Part shown: one piece after another, positions 1 through 5,411 of the stretch
Layout: the number at the start of each line of letters is the position of its first letter
Numbering within the stretch: position 1 is the stretch's first letter
Origin: Desulfobacula sp.
Lineage (GTDB): Bacteria > Desulfobacterota > Desulfobacteria > Desulfobacterales > Desulfobacteraceae
Reading direction: 5' to 3'
Length of the DNA stretch: 7,498 nucleotides
Assembly (NCBI GenBank): GCA_011390085.1
Contig: JAABTB010000099.1
Location: 1 to 7,498, forward strand
The notes under the pieces: model-generated
What the model was told of the DNA's origin: nothing
The model's input: only the letters and a program-made list of their open reading frames with translations
The model's database searches: none
Program-made: the position numbers and the translations under genes

Positions 1-73
1 TATGGGGGCGGAAAAGGGCCTTGCCGGGCCGGGAAAAGCATCACCGGCCGGGCGGGGTTTTGCGGGAGGGGCT

Positions 74-241
74 TTAACCCATGCCCATCTCTTGTTCAAC
101 CCTTTCGATTTCTTTTAAAAGGCTTTCCCTTTCCTCGGCCGTGAGGCCGGGGGAGGCGAGGTGTTTTTGAAGGCCGAGCAGGATCATCTCTTCCCTGTAT
201 TGGTTGCAGGTGTATTTGGGAGCGGGGTCATTTTTCTGCAT
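74..241 (-). CDS. Small conserved-looking hypothetical protein, 55 aa
   Basis: A short ORF of 55 codons starts at ATG 241-239 and ends with TAA at 76-74. A good ribosome-binding sequence, CAGGAA, lies about 8 nt upstream of the ATG. The product begins MQKNDPAPKYTCNQYREEM and continues with a charged, helix-prone stretch (about residues 16-53, rich in Glu, Leu, Lys and Arg) around a TAEERESLLKEIERVEQE segment. It has one cysteine (residue 12) and no signal peptide or membrane segment. It looks like a small cytosolic helical or coiled-coil protein; no function is recognised. It begins 24 bp after the stop of the broken rRNA methyltransferase gene on the same strand, so the two probably once shared a transcript. 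The clean reading frame, the RBS and protein-like composition argue that it is real. The assignment as a gene is fairly secure; its role is unknown. Confidence 0.7.
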   Translation of the reverse strand: MQKNDPAPKYTCNQYREEMILLGLQKHLASPGLTAEERESLLKEIERVEQEMGMG

Positions 242-265
242 GGTTGGATTCCTGTGCGCCGGCGG

Positions 266-846
266 TTAGAAGAGATCATATCGGACCAGTTTGCCTTCAA
301 GGCCGCCGATCTGAAGGGGTTTTTTCCAGGTGGGGGACAGGGGCACTTTTTTGATGTATTTGGGTTCGCCAAAATAGATAAAGGCCTTGGAGGTTTTGCA
401 CCGGTCCTTTAAAAACAGGCCCAGGTCCGTATAGAATTGGTTCAGGTTTTCGTCCTTTCCCATGCGGATGCCGTAGGGTGGGTTGGCCACGATGACGCTG
501 CCCCGGATGCCTTCGATCTCCTTGAAATCCTTTTGCAGGATCTCGATCTCACTGCCGAAATGAAGGCCCATGATATTGACCCTGGCCGCATTGACCGATT
601 CTTCGGAAATATCGCTGCCGCCGATCAGGGCTTTGGGAAGGGGCTGGTAATTATCCCCGGCCTCCTTACCTCTTCCCAGAGGACGGCATCAAAATCCGGC
701 AGCCGCTCAAAGCCGAATTGGGTTCGAAAGACCGGCCGTTTGTTGGACCTGTCCCGGAAATAATCGGCAATGGCGTCCTTGACCCTGAGACCTGCAAAAT
801 TGGCGCCTAGGTCAATGCCGGGTTCGATGAGGGCCGTCGGGCACAC
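266..846 (-). pseudogene. Broken THUMP-domain 23S rRNA (guanine-N2) methyltransferase (RlmL/YpsC family)
   Basis: Two minus-strand frames together give pieces of a class I SAM-dependent RNA methyltransferase. The downstream piece (625-266) holds GGSDISEESVNAARVNI, typical of the acidic SAM-binding strand, then the catalytic VIVANPPYGIRMG motif, and ends KLVRYDLF at a TGA. The upstream piece (846 to about 670) reads FAGLRVKDAIADYFRDR, typical of the segment just after the THUMP domain, then FGFERLPDFDAVLWEEVR from inside the methyltransferase domain. The two pieces are in different frames; adding one base near 660-669 restores a continuous reading EVREAGDNYQPLPKALIGGSD. About 100 residues expected between RDRSNKRP and FRTQFGFE are missing, including the HxRGYR and DPxCGSGT motifs, so there was an internal deletion near 735-745. 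The THUMP N-terminus is also absent: the frame closes with a stop near 863. Intact relatives are roughly 370-390 aa. The gene cannot make an active enzyme. Confidence 0.85.
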
Positions 847-1054
847 GATTGATCGAATACACCATCAAAGATAAATTCCTCTGTTATGGGAAATATTGGC
901 TTTGAAAATAATTGGGGATTATGCCTGACCGGCTGATTTTCTTACCCCTGACTTTCTAAAATCTTACGATGATAAACTTTAAGTTATAGGCTTGCTTCGG
1001 TTTTAGGCGGTATGCTAAAAGGATTATATATAAAATATCAGGGGGGTTTCCACA

Positions 1055-1342
1055 ATGCCGGTAATCTTATTTAATGCGTTTTCATTTTTGCAAAAAAAAC
1101 TAAGAGACAAAAAAATACCCTATTCCAATGTTTCCATGACCATAGAACCGGAAACCACTGCGGAGGAACTTATCTCCCGGGTCCGCCTGGCTCCGGAAGA
1201 AGTCGAGGCCGTATTCATCAACGGGAAAGTGTCTTCTTTTGGTACTATACTTCAGGATGAGGATCGTGTCGCTCTTGTTCCGCCTGGAATTCCAGGGCCT
1301 TATAGGGTTTTACTCGGGTTTGTGAACAAAAAACGGAAATGA
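1055..1342 (+). CDS. MoaD/ThiS-like beta-grasp protein without C-terminal Gly-Gly, 95 aa
   Basis: The ATG is preceded by a strong Shine-Dalgarno run (AGGGGGG, spacing about 9 nt). The product has the order expected for the ubiquitin-like MoaD/ThiS fold: an N-terminal strand, a TTAEELISRV helix near residues 34-43, the VEAVFINGKVSSF strand-turn at about 50-62, and ILQDEDRVALVPPG at about 65-78. MoaD and ThiS end in Gly-Gly, which is thiocarboxylated to donate sulfur in molybdopterin or thiamin synthesis. Here the PPG is followed by IPGPYRVLLGFVNKKRK, a 17-residue tail with no Gly-Gly end, so ordinary sulfur carriage is doubtful unless the tail is removed. MoaD-like genes are often found near tungsten aldehyde:ferredoxin oxidoreductases, and a remnant of such a gene lies at about 4300-4400. 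Its stop overlaps a possible thpR start (ATGA at 1339-1342). The family call is fairly safe; the function is open. The 208 bp upstream (847-1054) are AT-rich and presumably hold its promoter, but no convincing -35/-10 pair stands out. Confidence 0.72.
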   Translation: MPVILFNAFSFLQKKLRDKKIPYSNVSMTIEPETTAEELISRVRLAPEEVEAVFINGKVSSFGTILQDEDRVALVPPGIPGPYRVLLGFVNKKRK

Positions 1343-1466
1343 GAGGGGAGGCTCTGCAGATCCGCTCTTTTATTGCCATAGAGATTGCGGATTGGTTAAA
1401 AATTCTCTGGCAAATTTTCAGAAAAAACTTTCGGCATCAGGGATCAAAGCCTCTTTTGTATGCTGA
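1339..1466 (+). pseudogene. thpR: 5' remnant of thpR (RNA 2',3'-cyclic phosphodiesterase, 2H family), frameshifted
   Basis: From about 1354 the plus strand reads LQIRSFIAIEIAD, the typical start of ThpR/LigT enzymes. At about 1393-1395 one base is missing. Moving one frame over gives VKNSLANFQKKLSASGIKASFV, which is the expected continuation up to just before the PENIHLTLKFLG motif of the family. There the homology stops. Both HxTx catalytic motifs of the 2H phosphoesterase fold, and about four fifths of the protein, are absent. A possible start is ATG 1339, overlapping the preceding MoaD-like stop as ATGA. A GGGGAG sequence at 1345-1350 suggests that the original start was nearer the Leu-Gln-Ile codons. 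The remnant joins the corrinoid-protein fragment around 1455-1463 without a spacer. The identification rests on recognising the N-terminal family pattern in two adjacent frames. Confidence 0.7.
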
Positions 1467-1663
1467 CGTCGGCCCTGCCGGAACTAAAAGCAACCGTGGA
1501 ACTGCTTCATGACCATACCGCAGAACACGGGGCTCCGGTCATGATCGGAGGCAATTGTATTGATCAGCGCATTCTTGCCTATTCAAATGCGGATTATTGG
1601 GCCAGGGATGCGATTCAGGGCATCAGGATCTGCAACCAGGTATTGGGCAAAGGGTGTGAATGA
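1457..1663 (+). pseudogene. 3' remnant of a corrinoid (B12-binding) methyltransferase protein gene
   Basis: The reading frame LTSALPELKATVELLHDH, then APVMIGGNCIDQRILAYSNADYWARDAIQGIRICNQVL, corresponds to the last 65 or so residues of MtaC/MtbC/MttC-type corrinoid proteins. The pattern is the S-x-L-x-x-x-x-P-x-x-x-x-x-V-x-x-L helix, the (V/I)GG loop that surrounds the cobalamin nucleotide tail, and the ADYW-x-x-DA-x-x-G end helix. Intact family members are around 210 aa, with an N-terminal helical domain and a DxHxxG motif whose His ligates cobalt. Both are missing here. The only in-frame ATG (1460) lies inside the fold and has no proper Shine-Dalgarno sequence. It is best read as a gene end left by a deletion that joined it to thpR. 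The 3' part is still open to its TGA, which suggests the loss is fairly recent. It converges on the corrinoid-activator gene 12 bp away, consistent with a former corrinoid methyltransferase locus. Confidence 0.75.
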
Positions 1664-1672
1664 CCCTTGCCC
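1645..1672. terminator. Hairpin between two convergent genes, possible bidirectional terminator
   Basis: GGGCAAAGGGT (1645-1655) and ACCCTTGCCC (1663-1672) form a 10-bp stem with one bulged A and a 7-nt loop. The hairpin covers the stop of the corrinoid-protein remnant and lies 3 bp from the end of the convergent activator gene. No long T-run follows on either strand, so it may be a weak or factor-assisted terminator or an mRNA 3'-end stabiliser. Confidence 0.5.
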
Positions 1673-1675
1673 TTA

Positions 1676-3271
1676 TCAGAAATCAAGATTTGCCACAAAC
1701 GACGTGTTGAATTCCGGCAAAGCGGCAAGCGCGACATAAACCATTCTGCCAAGGCCGCTTTCCAGAAGCCTTCTCTTTTCTACGTCTGTCAGCAGAAGGG
1801 CTGCGCCCTCAATGGAGGTATTGCCGCAAAAGACAATCTTGTTTGCAGTACGGGCCGGCAGCAGTTTAATGGCCTCCAGATTAAAAGGATTCAGATAATT
1901 TCCGAATCCGCCTGCCAGGTAGATTCGGTCAAGCTCTTGGCTGTCTATACCCCCTTTTTTCAGAATCATGTCGATGCCTGTTCTGACAGCGCCTTTGGCG
2001 AGCTGGAGCTGTCTTATATCCTTCTGGGTCAGATAAATCCCTTCTGCGTATTGGATGGCAGGCTGCCCATCAATATTTCTATCGTATGGTCCCAGTGTTT
2101 CAGGGCCGGCCATCCTGCCGGAGGTTTCCAGAAATCCGGTCTTTAAAAGTACGGCCAGAAAATCGATTATCCCGCTTCCACAGATCCCTTTGACCGGTTT
2201 GCCGCCAATGGTGGCAAACCGGAGTTTGCCTTCCGTGAATTCAACTTTTTCCACGGCCCCGTCGCTGGCGCGCATACCGCTGCTCAGCCCCATTCCTTCA
2301 AAGGCCGGCCCTGCGGCAGTAGACGTGGTAAACCAGTTTCCTCTGACATTCAGACACATTTCTCCATTGGTCCCCATATCGATGAACAAAACAATCTTCT
2401 CCGTATCGAAAAATTCCGGGCAAAGCAGGAGCCCCGCACTGATGTCGGTTCCCACAAAAGCGTGCATGACAGGTGGAAGATAGACCTTTGCCGCTTCATT
2501 GACATGAAGGCCGAACAGGGAAGCCGGATAGTCTGTCCCCCCCTTGATGGAAAAATGAAACGGAGAGCGTCCGATGGAAGCGCAATCCATCCCCGCAGCC
2601 ATTTGAAGCATGGTGGTATTTGCGCCGATACAGATATCGATAATTTCCTCTGCCTTGACTGAGGCTTTGGCGCAGGCGTCACGGATAAACCGGTTCAGCG
2701 TATCCTGCACCAGGGTTGCCATCTCCTGCCGGCGCAGATCCGTATTGGCATAATGGATTCTTGACACGACATCATACCCGTTTGCCGCCTGGGGGTTTAA
2801 GCCGGCTTCGGATGCCATTACCTCCCCGGTTTCCAGATCTACCAGCAATAACACCATGGTAGTGGTTCCGATGTCAATGGCAAGACCTTTGGCCTGTCTT
2901 TTCTCCCCGGCCGAAGGACCGGTAGATTTTCCGGTTCCCCGTCCCCGGTGCAGGAGGATTCGGTCTCCTTGATCCAGCGGTTTTTTGTCATAAACATAAC
3001 GATCCATCCGCCTTATGGTGATATCGCCTTCAGGCACGGCCATGCAGGCAAGCCTGAAGCCTTCCGCCGCCTTTGAGGAAGAGATGTTTTTATGGGGCGT
3101 CGGCGGCACATTGACGGCCGGTTGAACCCAAACCCCGCAACCGCCGCAGGAACCCAGGCCGCCGCAGGGGGATTCAAGCCTGATACCAACTTGCTCCAGC
3201 CCTTCCCGGATCGTTTTCCCTTTTTCCATTTCAACGGATATCCCCAGCGGTTCGATCTTTATATGGATCAT
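1676..3271 (-). CDS. RACo-like reductive activator of corrinoid proteins ([2Fe-2S] + ASKHA ATPase, DUF4445)
   Basis: This 531-aa cytosolic protein couples ATP binding to one-electron reduction of inactive Co(II) corrinoid to Co(I), restarting corrinoid methyltransferases. Residues 1-80 form a plant-type [2Fe-2S] ferredoxin domain with Cys36, Cys42, Cys45 and Cys76 (CX5CX2CX30C). From about residue 129 comes an ASKHA ATPase: phosphate-1 loop AIDIGTTT (131-138), phosphate-2 loop FIDMGTNGE (296-304), a GICGSGIID loop (362-370) and the adenosine motif LAGGFGNYLNP (452-462). The SAAGPAFEGMG-type stretch near 317-328 is also characteristic. Characterised RACo proteins are about 100 residues longer, with a middle domain between linker and ATPase; here only about 50 residues separate Cys76 from the ATPase, so this is a compact form. 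The ATG at 3271 has an upstream GAGAGGT ribosome-binding site. It is divergent from a UroD-type methyltransferase and converges on a corrinoid-protein remnant. The family call is secure; the partner corrinoid protein is unknown. Confidence 0.93.
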   Translation of the reverse strand: MIHIKIEPLGISVEMEKGKTIREGLEQVGIRLESPCGGLGSCGGCGVWVQPAVNVPPTPHKNISSSKAAEGFRLACMAVPEGDITIRRMDRYVYDKKPLDQGDRILLHRGRGTGKSTGPSAGEKRQAKGLAIDIGTTTMVLLLVDLETGEVMASEAGLNPQAANGYDVVSRIHYANTDLRRQEMATLVQDTLNRFIRDACAKASVKAEEIIDICIGANTTMLQMAAGMDCASIGRSPFHFSIKGGTDYPASLFGLHVNEAAKVYLPPVMHAFVGTDISAGLLLCPEFFDTEKIVLFIDMGTNGEMCLNVRGNWFTTSTAAGPAFEGMGLSSGMRASDGAVEKVEFTEGKLRFATIGGKPVKGICGSGIIDFLAVLLKTGFLETSGRMAGPETLGPYDRNIDGQPAIQYAEGIYLTQKDIRQLQLAKGAVRTGIDMILKKGGIDSQELDRIYLAGGFGNYLNPFNLEAIKLLPARTANKIVFCGNTSIEGAALLLTDVEKRRLLESGLGRMVYVALAALPEFNTSFVANLDF

Positions 3272-3372
3272 GGATGATACCTCTCATTAACACTTTAGAT
3301 TGACCTATGGCTTAAATCAGCCGTATCTGTTAAAATTCGGACATTTAAACTATATAGCAAAGCGTTTTTGAT
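3272..3372. promoter_or_regulatory. Divergent intergenic region of activator and methyltransferase genes
   Basis: This 101-bp AT-rich region separates the two divergently oriented genes and should carry both promoters. On the plus strand TTGACC at 3300-3305, followed 18 bp later by TATCTG (3324-3329), is a candidate sigma-70 pair. A second possible -10, TATATA, lies at 3351-3356 but has no good -35. No clear pair was found for the minus-strand gene, and no operator-like palindrome is obvious. Confidence 0.4.
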
Positions 3373-4290
3373 ATGACAAATAAAGCAGAATATCAACCTG
3401 GTGATAAAATAAAAAAGATGTTTTCAAGCCGGCCCCGGGTCCGGATGCCGAAAGGTGAAGTCTGGATGGGCACCGATTTTCTGGCCCAGGCCGGATTTTC
3501 AGACACCCTGGACAACCATTCAAGGCTGGCCCATGAGCTTGGCATGGATATGATCTGCCTGCCGACGGCGGACACCATGGTCTGCAAACCGGCGCTAGGC
3601 TACCGGTATTTCAGGCCTTTGGATATCCGGACAGCCGTCAGATCAGGTCATCTTCCGGTTGTGGCGGTTGTGGACGGCCCACTCCAGGAGATGGTCAACC
3701 AGGCCGGCCTGATGGAAACCCTGACCCACTGGATCAGGGACAGAAAAAAGTTTATGGAAGTTTATACGCTGGAACAGGAAAAAATTCTGGCCGTGGTGGC
3801 CCAATGTCTTGACATGGGCGCCCATGCCCTGGTCATCACGGACGATATGGCTTCGGAACGGGGCACCATGATCAGTCCCGGGGATATTGACACCATGTGT
3901 ACCGGTTTTTACGCAAGGGCCGTTGAAATGGTTCATAGGGCCGGCCGGCATCTCCTTCTGCATTCCTGCGGCAAGATTACAGGCCTTGTAACGCTTTTCG
4001 ACAGATGGAAGATTGACGGGCTGGCTGCGGTCCAGCACGGCCCCAACAATCTTGTGGAATTGCAGCACAAATTGCCCGATTGCATCATCATGGCCGGCAT
4101 CGATGCCGATCTCCTTGAACCGGAGACTCCCCCGGGCCCGGAGGAGGATTTTTTAAACACCATTGCCCTGTTGAGGCCGTCCGGCGGACTGATTCTGTGC
4201 TCTGCCTGCGGATTGTACAAAAGGCATCATTTTGACAGAATCAAAAGGATTTATGCCCTCGCCGAAAAACGATGGCTTGAATCCGCTTAA
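3373..4290 (+). CDS. UroD/MtaA-family corrinoid methyltransferase
   Basis: A 305-aa protein of the uroporphyrinogen decarboxylase superfamily, in the branch that moves methyl groups between a corrinoid protein and a thiol or tetrahydrofolate acceptor rather than decarboxylating porphyrin. It has the TIM-barrel pattern of that branch: GEVWMGTDFL near 28-37, PVVAVVDGPLQ at about 95-105, a DMGAHALVITDD strand at 147-158, LLLHSCGK at 194-201 and a C-terminal LCSACGLY at 275-282. In MtaA a His-x-Cys pair and a later Cys bind zinc; His197, Cys199 and Cys276 or Cys279 fit those positions. The Arg-rich N-terminal motif of true HemE is not seen. Context (divergent RACo-like activator, corrinoid-protein remnant) supports methyl transfer. 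In a sulfate reducer the acceptor is probably tetrahydrofolate, which is inference. The ATG at 3373 has no Shine-Dalgarno sequence; Met16 (3418) is an alternative start that would trim a poorly conserved-looking lead. The substrate is unknown. Confidence 0.88.
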   Translation: MTNKAEYQPGDKIKKMFSSRPRVRMPKGEVWMGTDFLAQAGFSDTLDNHSRLAHELGMDMICLPTADTMVCKPALGYRYFRPLDIRTAVRSGHLPVVAVVDGPLQEMVNQAGLMETLTHWIRDRKKFMEVYTLEQEKILAVVAQCLDMGAHALVITDDMASERGTMISPGDIDTMCTGFYARAVEMVHRAGRHLLLHSCGKITGLVTLFDRWKIDGLAAVQHGPNNLVELQHKLPDCIIMAGIDADLLEPETPPGPEEDFLNTIALLRPSGGLILCSACGLYKRHHFDRIKRIYALAEKRWLESA

Positions 4291-4297
4291 CACAACA

Positions 4298-4402
4298 GTG
4301 CCGGTTTTTCAAAATTTCCCAAGATACATGGGCAAGATCTTAAATGTCGATTTAACAACAGGAGACATCCGGGAAGAGGGGCTGCCGGAACTTCGTTTTT
4401 AA
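4298..4402 (+). pseudogene. 5' stub of an aldehyde:ferredoxin oxidoreductase (AOR) gene
   Basis: Beginning 7 bp after the methyltransferase stop, the frame reads (from GTG 4298) VPVFQNFPRY and then, from ATG 4328, MGKILNVDLTTGDIREEG followed by LPELRF and a TAA at 4400. The (Y)MGKIL-x-VDLTTG-x-I pattern is the hallmark N-terminus of tungsten-containing AOR-family enzymes, in which it leads to YRKFLGGRGL. Here the frame ends before that glycine motif. Intact AORs are about 600 aa, so only about 4% remains. No ribosome-binding site is seen. The rest of the gene is not found in the following 300 bp, so a deletion or replacement removed it. Its position suggests that it once followed the methyltransferase in an operon. 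The MoaD-like gene at 1055 may be a relic of the same pterin-dependent function. Confidence 0.68.
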
Positions 4403-4619
4403 GCATTTTTAACCCTTGATATTGAAATGCACAGCTCAGATCTATTGCCATAATCTGAAGGTCGCACATAAATTTTGGAGCCTCAGAGAACCGTCTTCAA
4501 AAACCATCCGTCAAAAACAATGGCATACAAACCGGGATTAAAGTTTATAAAATCACCATAGGTCCGCAAAGCTATACTGGCGCAGGAATCCAAACACCAT
4601 TGGGAATAGAAAATAATGC
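4403..4619. other. Non-coding stretch with an imperfect inverted repeat
   Basis: Together with the AOR stub this is part of the 403-bp gap between the methyltransferase and the GntR regulator. It holds an imperfect hairpin at 4436-4458: TCAGAT(C)TAT pairs with ATAATCTGA around a TGCC loop, with one bulged C, and no T-run follows. From 4459 to 4620 one plus-strand frame stays open for 54 codons (reading NFGASENRLQKPSV and ending TPLGIENNA) with no start codon near its beginning. It could be the tail of another lost gene, but no family is recognised. Nothing else supportable is visible. Confidence 0.4.
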
Positions 4620-4650
4620 TTGACATCCCAATGGATATATTCAATACGAT
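4620..4650 (+). promoter_or_regulatory. Candidate sigma-70 promoter of the GntR gene
   Basis: TTGACA at 4620-4625 is a consensus -35 box. A -10 candidate, TACGAT (4645-4650), follows after 19 bp, with a poorer alternative AATACG at 17 bp. Transcription would begin close to the TTGTATACAA palindrome, so a repressor bound there would block initiation. It lies 44 bp upstream of the regulator's ATG. Confidence 0.5.
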
Positions 4651-4660
4651 TTGTATACAA
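4651..4660. promoter_or_regulatory. Perfect palindrome TTGTATACAA, likely GntR/FCD operator
   Basis: A 10-bp perfect palindrome immediately downstream of the candidate -10 box. FadR/FCD-type GntR regulators commonly bind short palindromes of the form TNGTNNNACNA, often with a GTATAC core, and autoregulate. Its position 33 bp before the regulator's start codon fits negative autoregulation. That the encoded protein binds here is inference. Confidence 0.55.
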
Positions 4661-4693
4661 GATGTTTTTTTGTGATTTTCAAAAGACGGGACA

Positions 4694-5368
4694 ATGGAAA
4701 AAAAGCCATTAAAAGACAAAGTCTATCAAAGTCTTCGCCATGAAATTCTGACGGGAAAAATTCCCGGCGGCACCCATACCACGGAAACGAGCATTGCAAA
4801 GCATCTGAATGTCAGCCGCACTCCTGTCCGGGAAGCGATGCAGCGGCTGGTTCAGGAAAAATTGATCATCTCTCTGCCACGCGCTGGTTATATTATTGAA
4901 ACCCTTACGGATGAAGATATTCAGGATCTGTTTACCACCCGGTTTGAAATTGAGGTCCTGGTGGTCAAAAAAGCGATTCAATTCATCACCGTTGATGAAC
5001 TCAACCTGCTGGGGGATAATATCGATCAGACCCGGGCTTGTATCAATTCCGGAGAACTTCAAAAGATAACGGACCTGGATCTTGAATTTCATTCCATGCT
5101 GTACAAAGCCTCCCGCAGCAAAACCCTCTATAGAATATGCCGGCATTTAGGGGATCTGACCATGAAATACCGCCATGGCCTCAACCTGGTCCGGGATTTG
5201 TGGAAAGAAGCCATTACCAATCACACCACCATCTACCAGGCCCTTCTTGAAAAAGATGAGGTCAAGGCTGTCCAGGCCATCCAGGTCCACGGCGATCAGG
5301 CCCGGGCCCAATTACTGGACATCATGAAAAAAATCAGGTCGGATTCATTTTTTCAGGATGGAGATTAG
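4694..5368 (+). CDS. GntR-family transcriptional regulator, FCD (FadR) subfamily
   Basis: A 224-aa DNA-binding regulator. Residues 5-70 form the GntR winged helix: VYQSLRHEILTGKIPGG, then the recognition-helix signature NVSRTPVREAMQRLVQEKLI (39-58) and a short wing (PRAGYII). Residues 75-215 are the helical FCD ligand-binding domain. Asp129, His133, His177 and His199 sit where this subfamily binds a metal ion that holds a carboxylate effector, so a small organic acid is the expected ligand (family knowledge plus inference). The length is typical and the frame intact. The ATG at 4694 starts MEKKPLKDKVYQSLR, as expected for the family, although the upstream ribosome-binding site is weak. It lies 52 bp upstream of the livK-like start region on the same strand with no clear terminator between, so it probably controls, and may be co-transcribed with, the transporter genes. 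The effector and targets are not known. Confidence 0.95.
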   Translation: MEKKPLKDKVYQSLRHEILTGKIPGGTHTTETSIAKHLNVSRTPVREAMQRLVQEKLIISLPRAGYIIETLTDEDIQDLFTTRFEIEVLVVKKAIQFITVDELNLLGDNIDQTRACINSGELQKITDLDLEFHSMLYKASRSKTLYRICRHLGDLTMKYRHGLNLVRDLWKEAITNHTTIYQALLEKDEVKAVQAIQVHGDQARAQLLDIMKKIRSDSFFQDGD

Positions 5369-5411
5369 CAATAAAAAAAAAGCAAGGGGTTGTTCAACAT
5401 TTTATTAATCA

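Noticed and set aside
27..49. GC-rich inverted repeat GGCCGG/CCGGCC near the window edge, possible terminator of the small minus-strand gene
   Set aside because: Only 6 bp pair in a sequence composed almost wholly of G and C, and there is no T-run; chance pairing is likely.
161..763. Plus-strand open frames 161-412 and 437-763
   Set aside because: They lie antisense to the 55-aa gene and the methyltransferase pseudogene, whose minus-strand translations contain NPPYG and other recognisable motifs.
847..1054. Possible further THUMP-domain remnant or a promoter upstream of the MoaD-like gene
   Set aside because: No minus-strand frame continues the methyltransferase homology here, and no -35/-10 pair with proper spacing could be supported (TTGCTT at 993 is only 12 bp from TATGCT).
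1667..3277. Several plus-strand open frames (for example 1667-2146, 2055-2483) opposite the activator gene
   Set aside because: They are antisense to the 531-aa gene with full ferredoxin and ASKHA motifs, and their translations show no family pattern.
3373..4290. Reading the UroD-family gene as hemE (uroporphyrinogen decarboxylase)
   Set aside because: It lacks the HemE N-terminal Arg-rich substrate motif, is shorter, and has the HxC and later Cys zinc-site pattern of the methyltransferase branch; its neighbours are corrinoid genes.
4436..4458. Imperfect hairpin read as a terminator of the methyltransferase operon or as a mobile-element end
   Set aside because: It has no T-run on either side, no matching inverted copy elsewhere in the window and no target-site duplication.
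4483..4719. Minus-strand frame of 78 codons upstream of the GntR gene
   Set aside because: It runs across the GntR promoter and start codon, has no ribosome-binding site and no recognisable domain.
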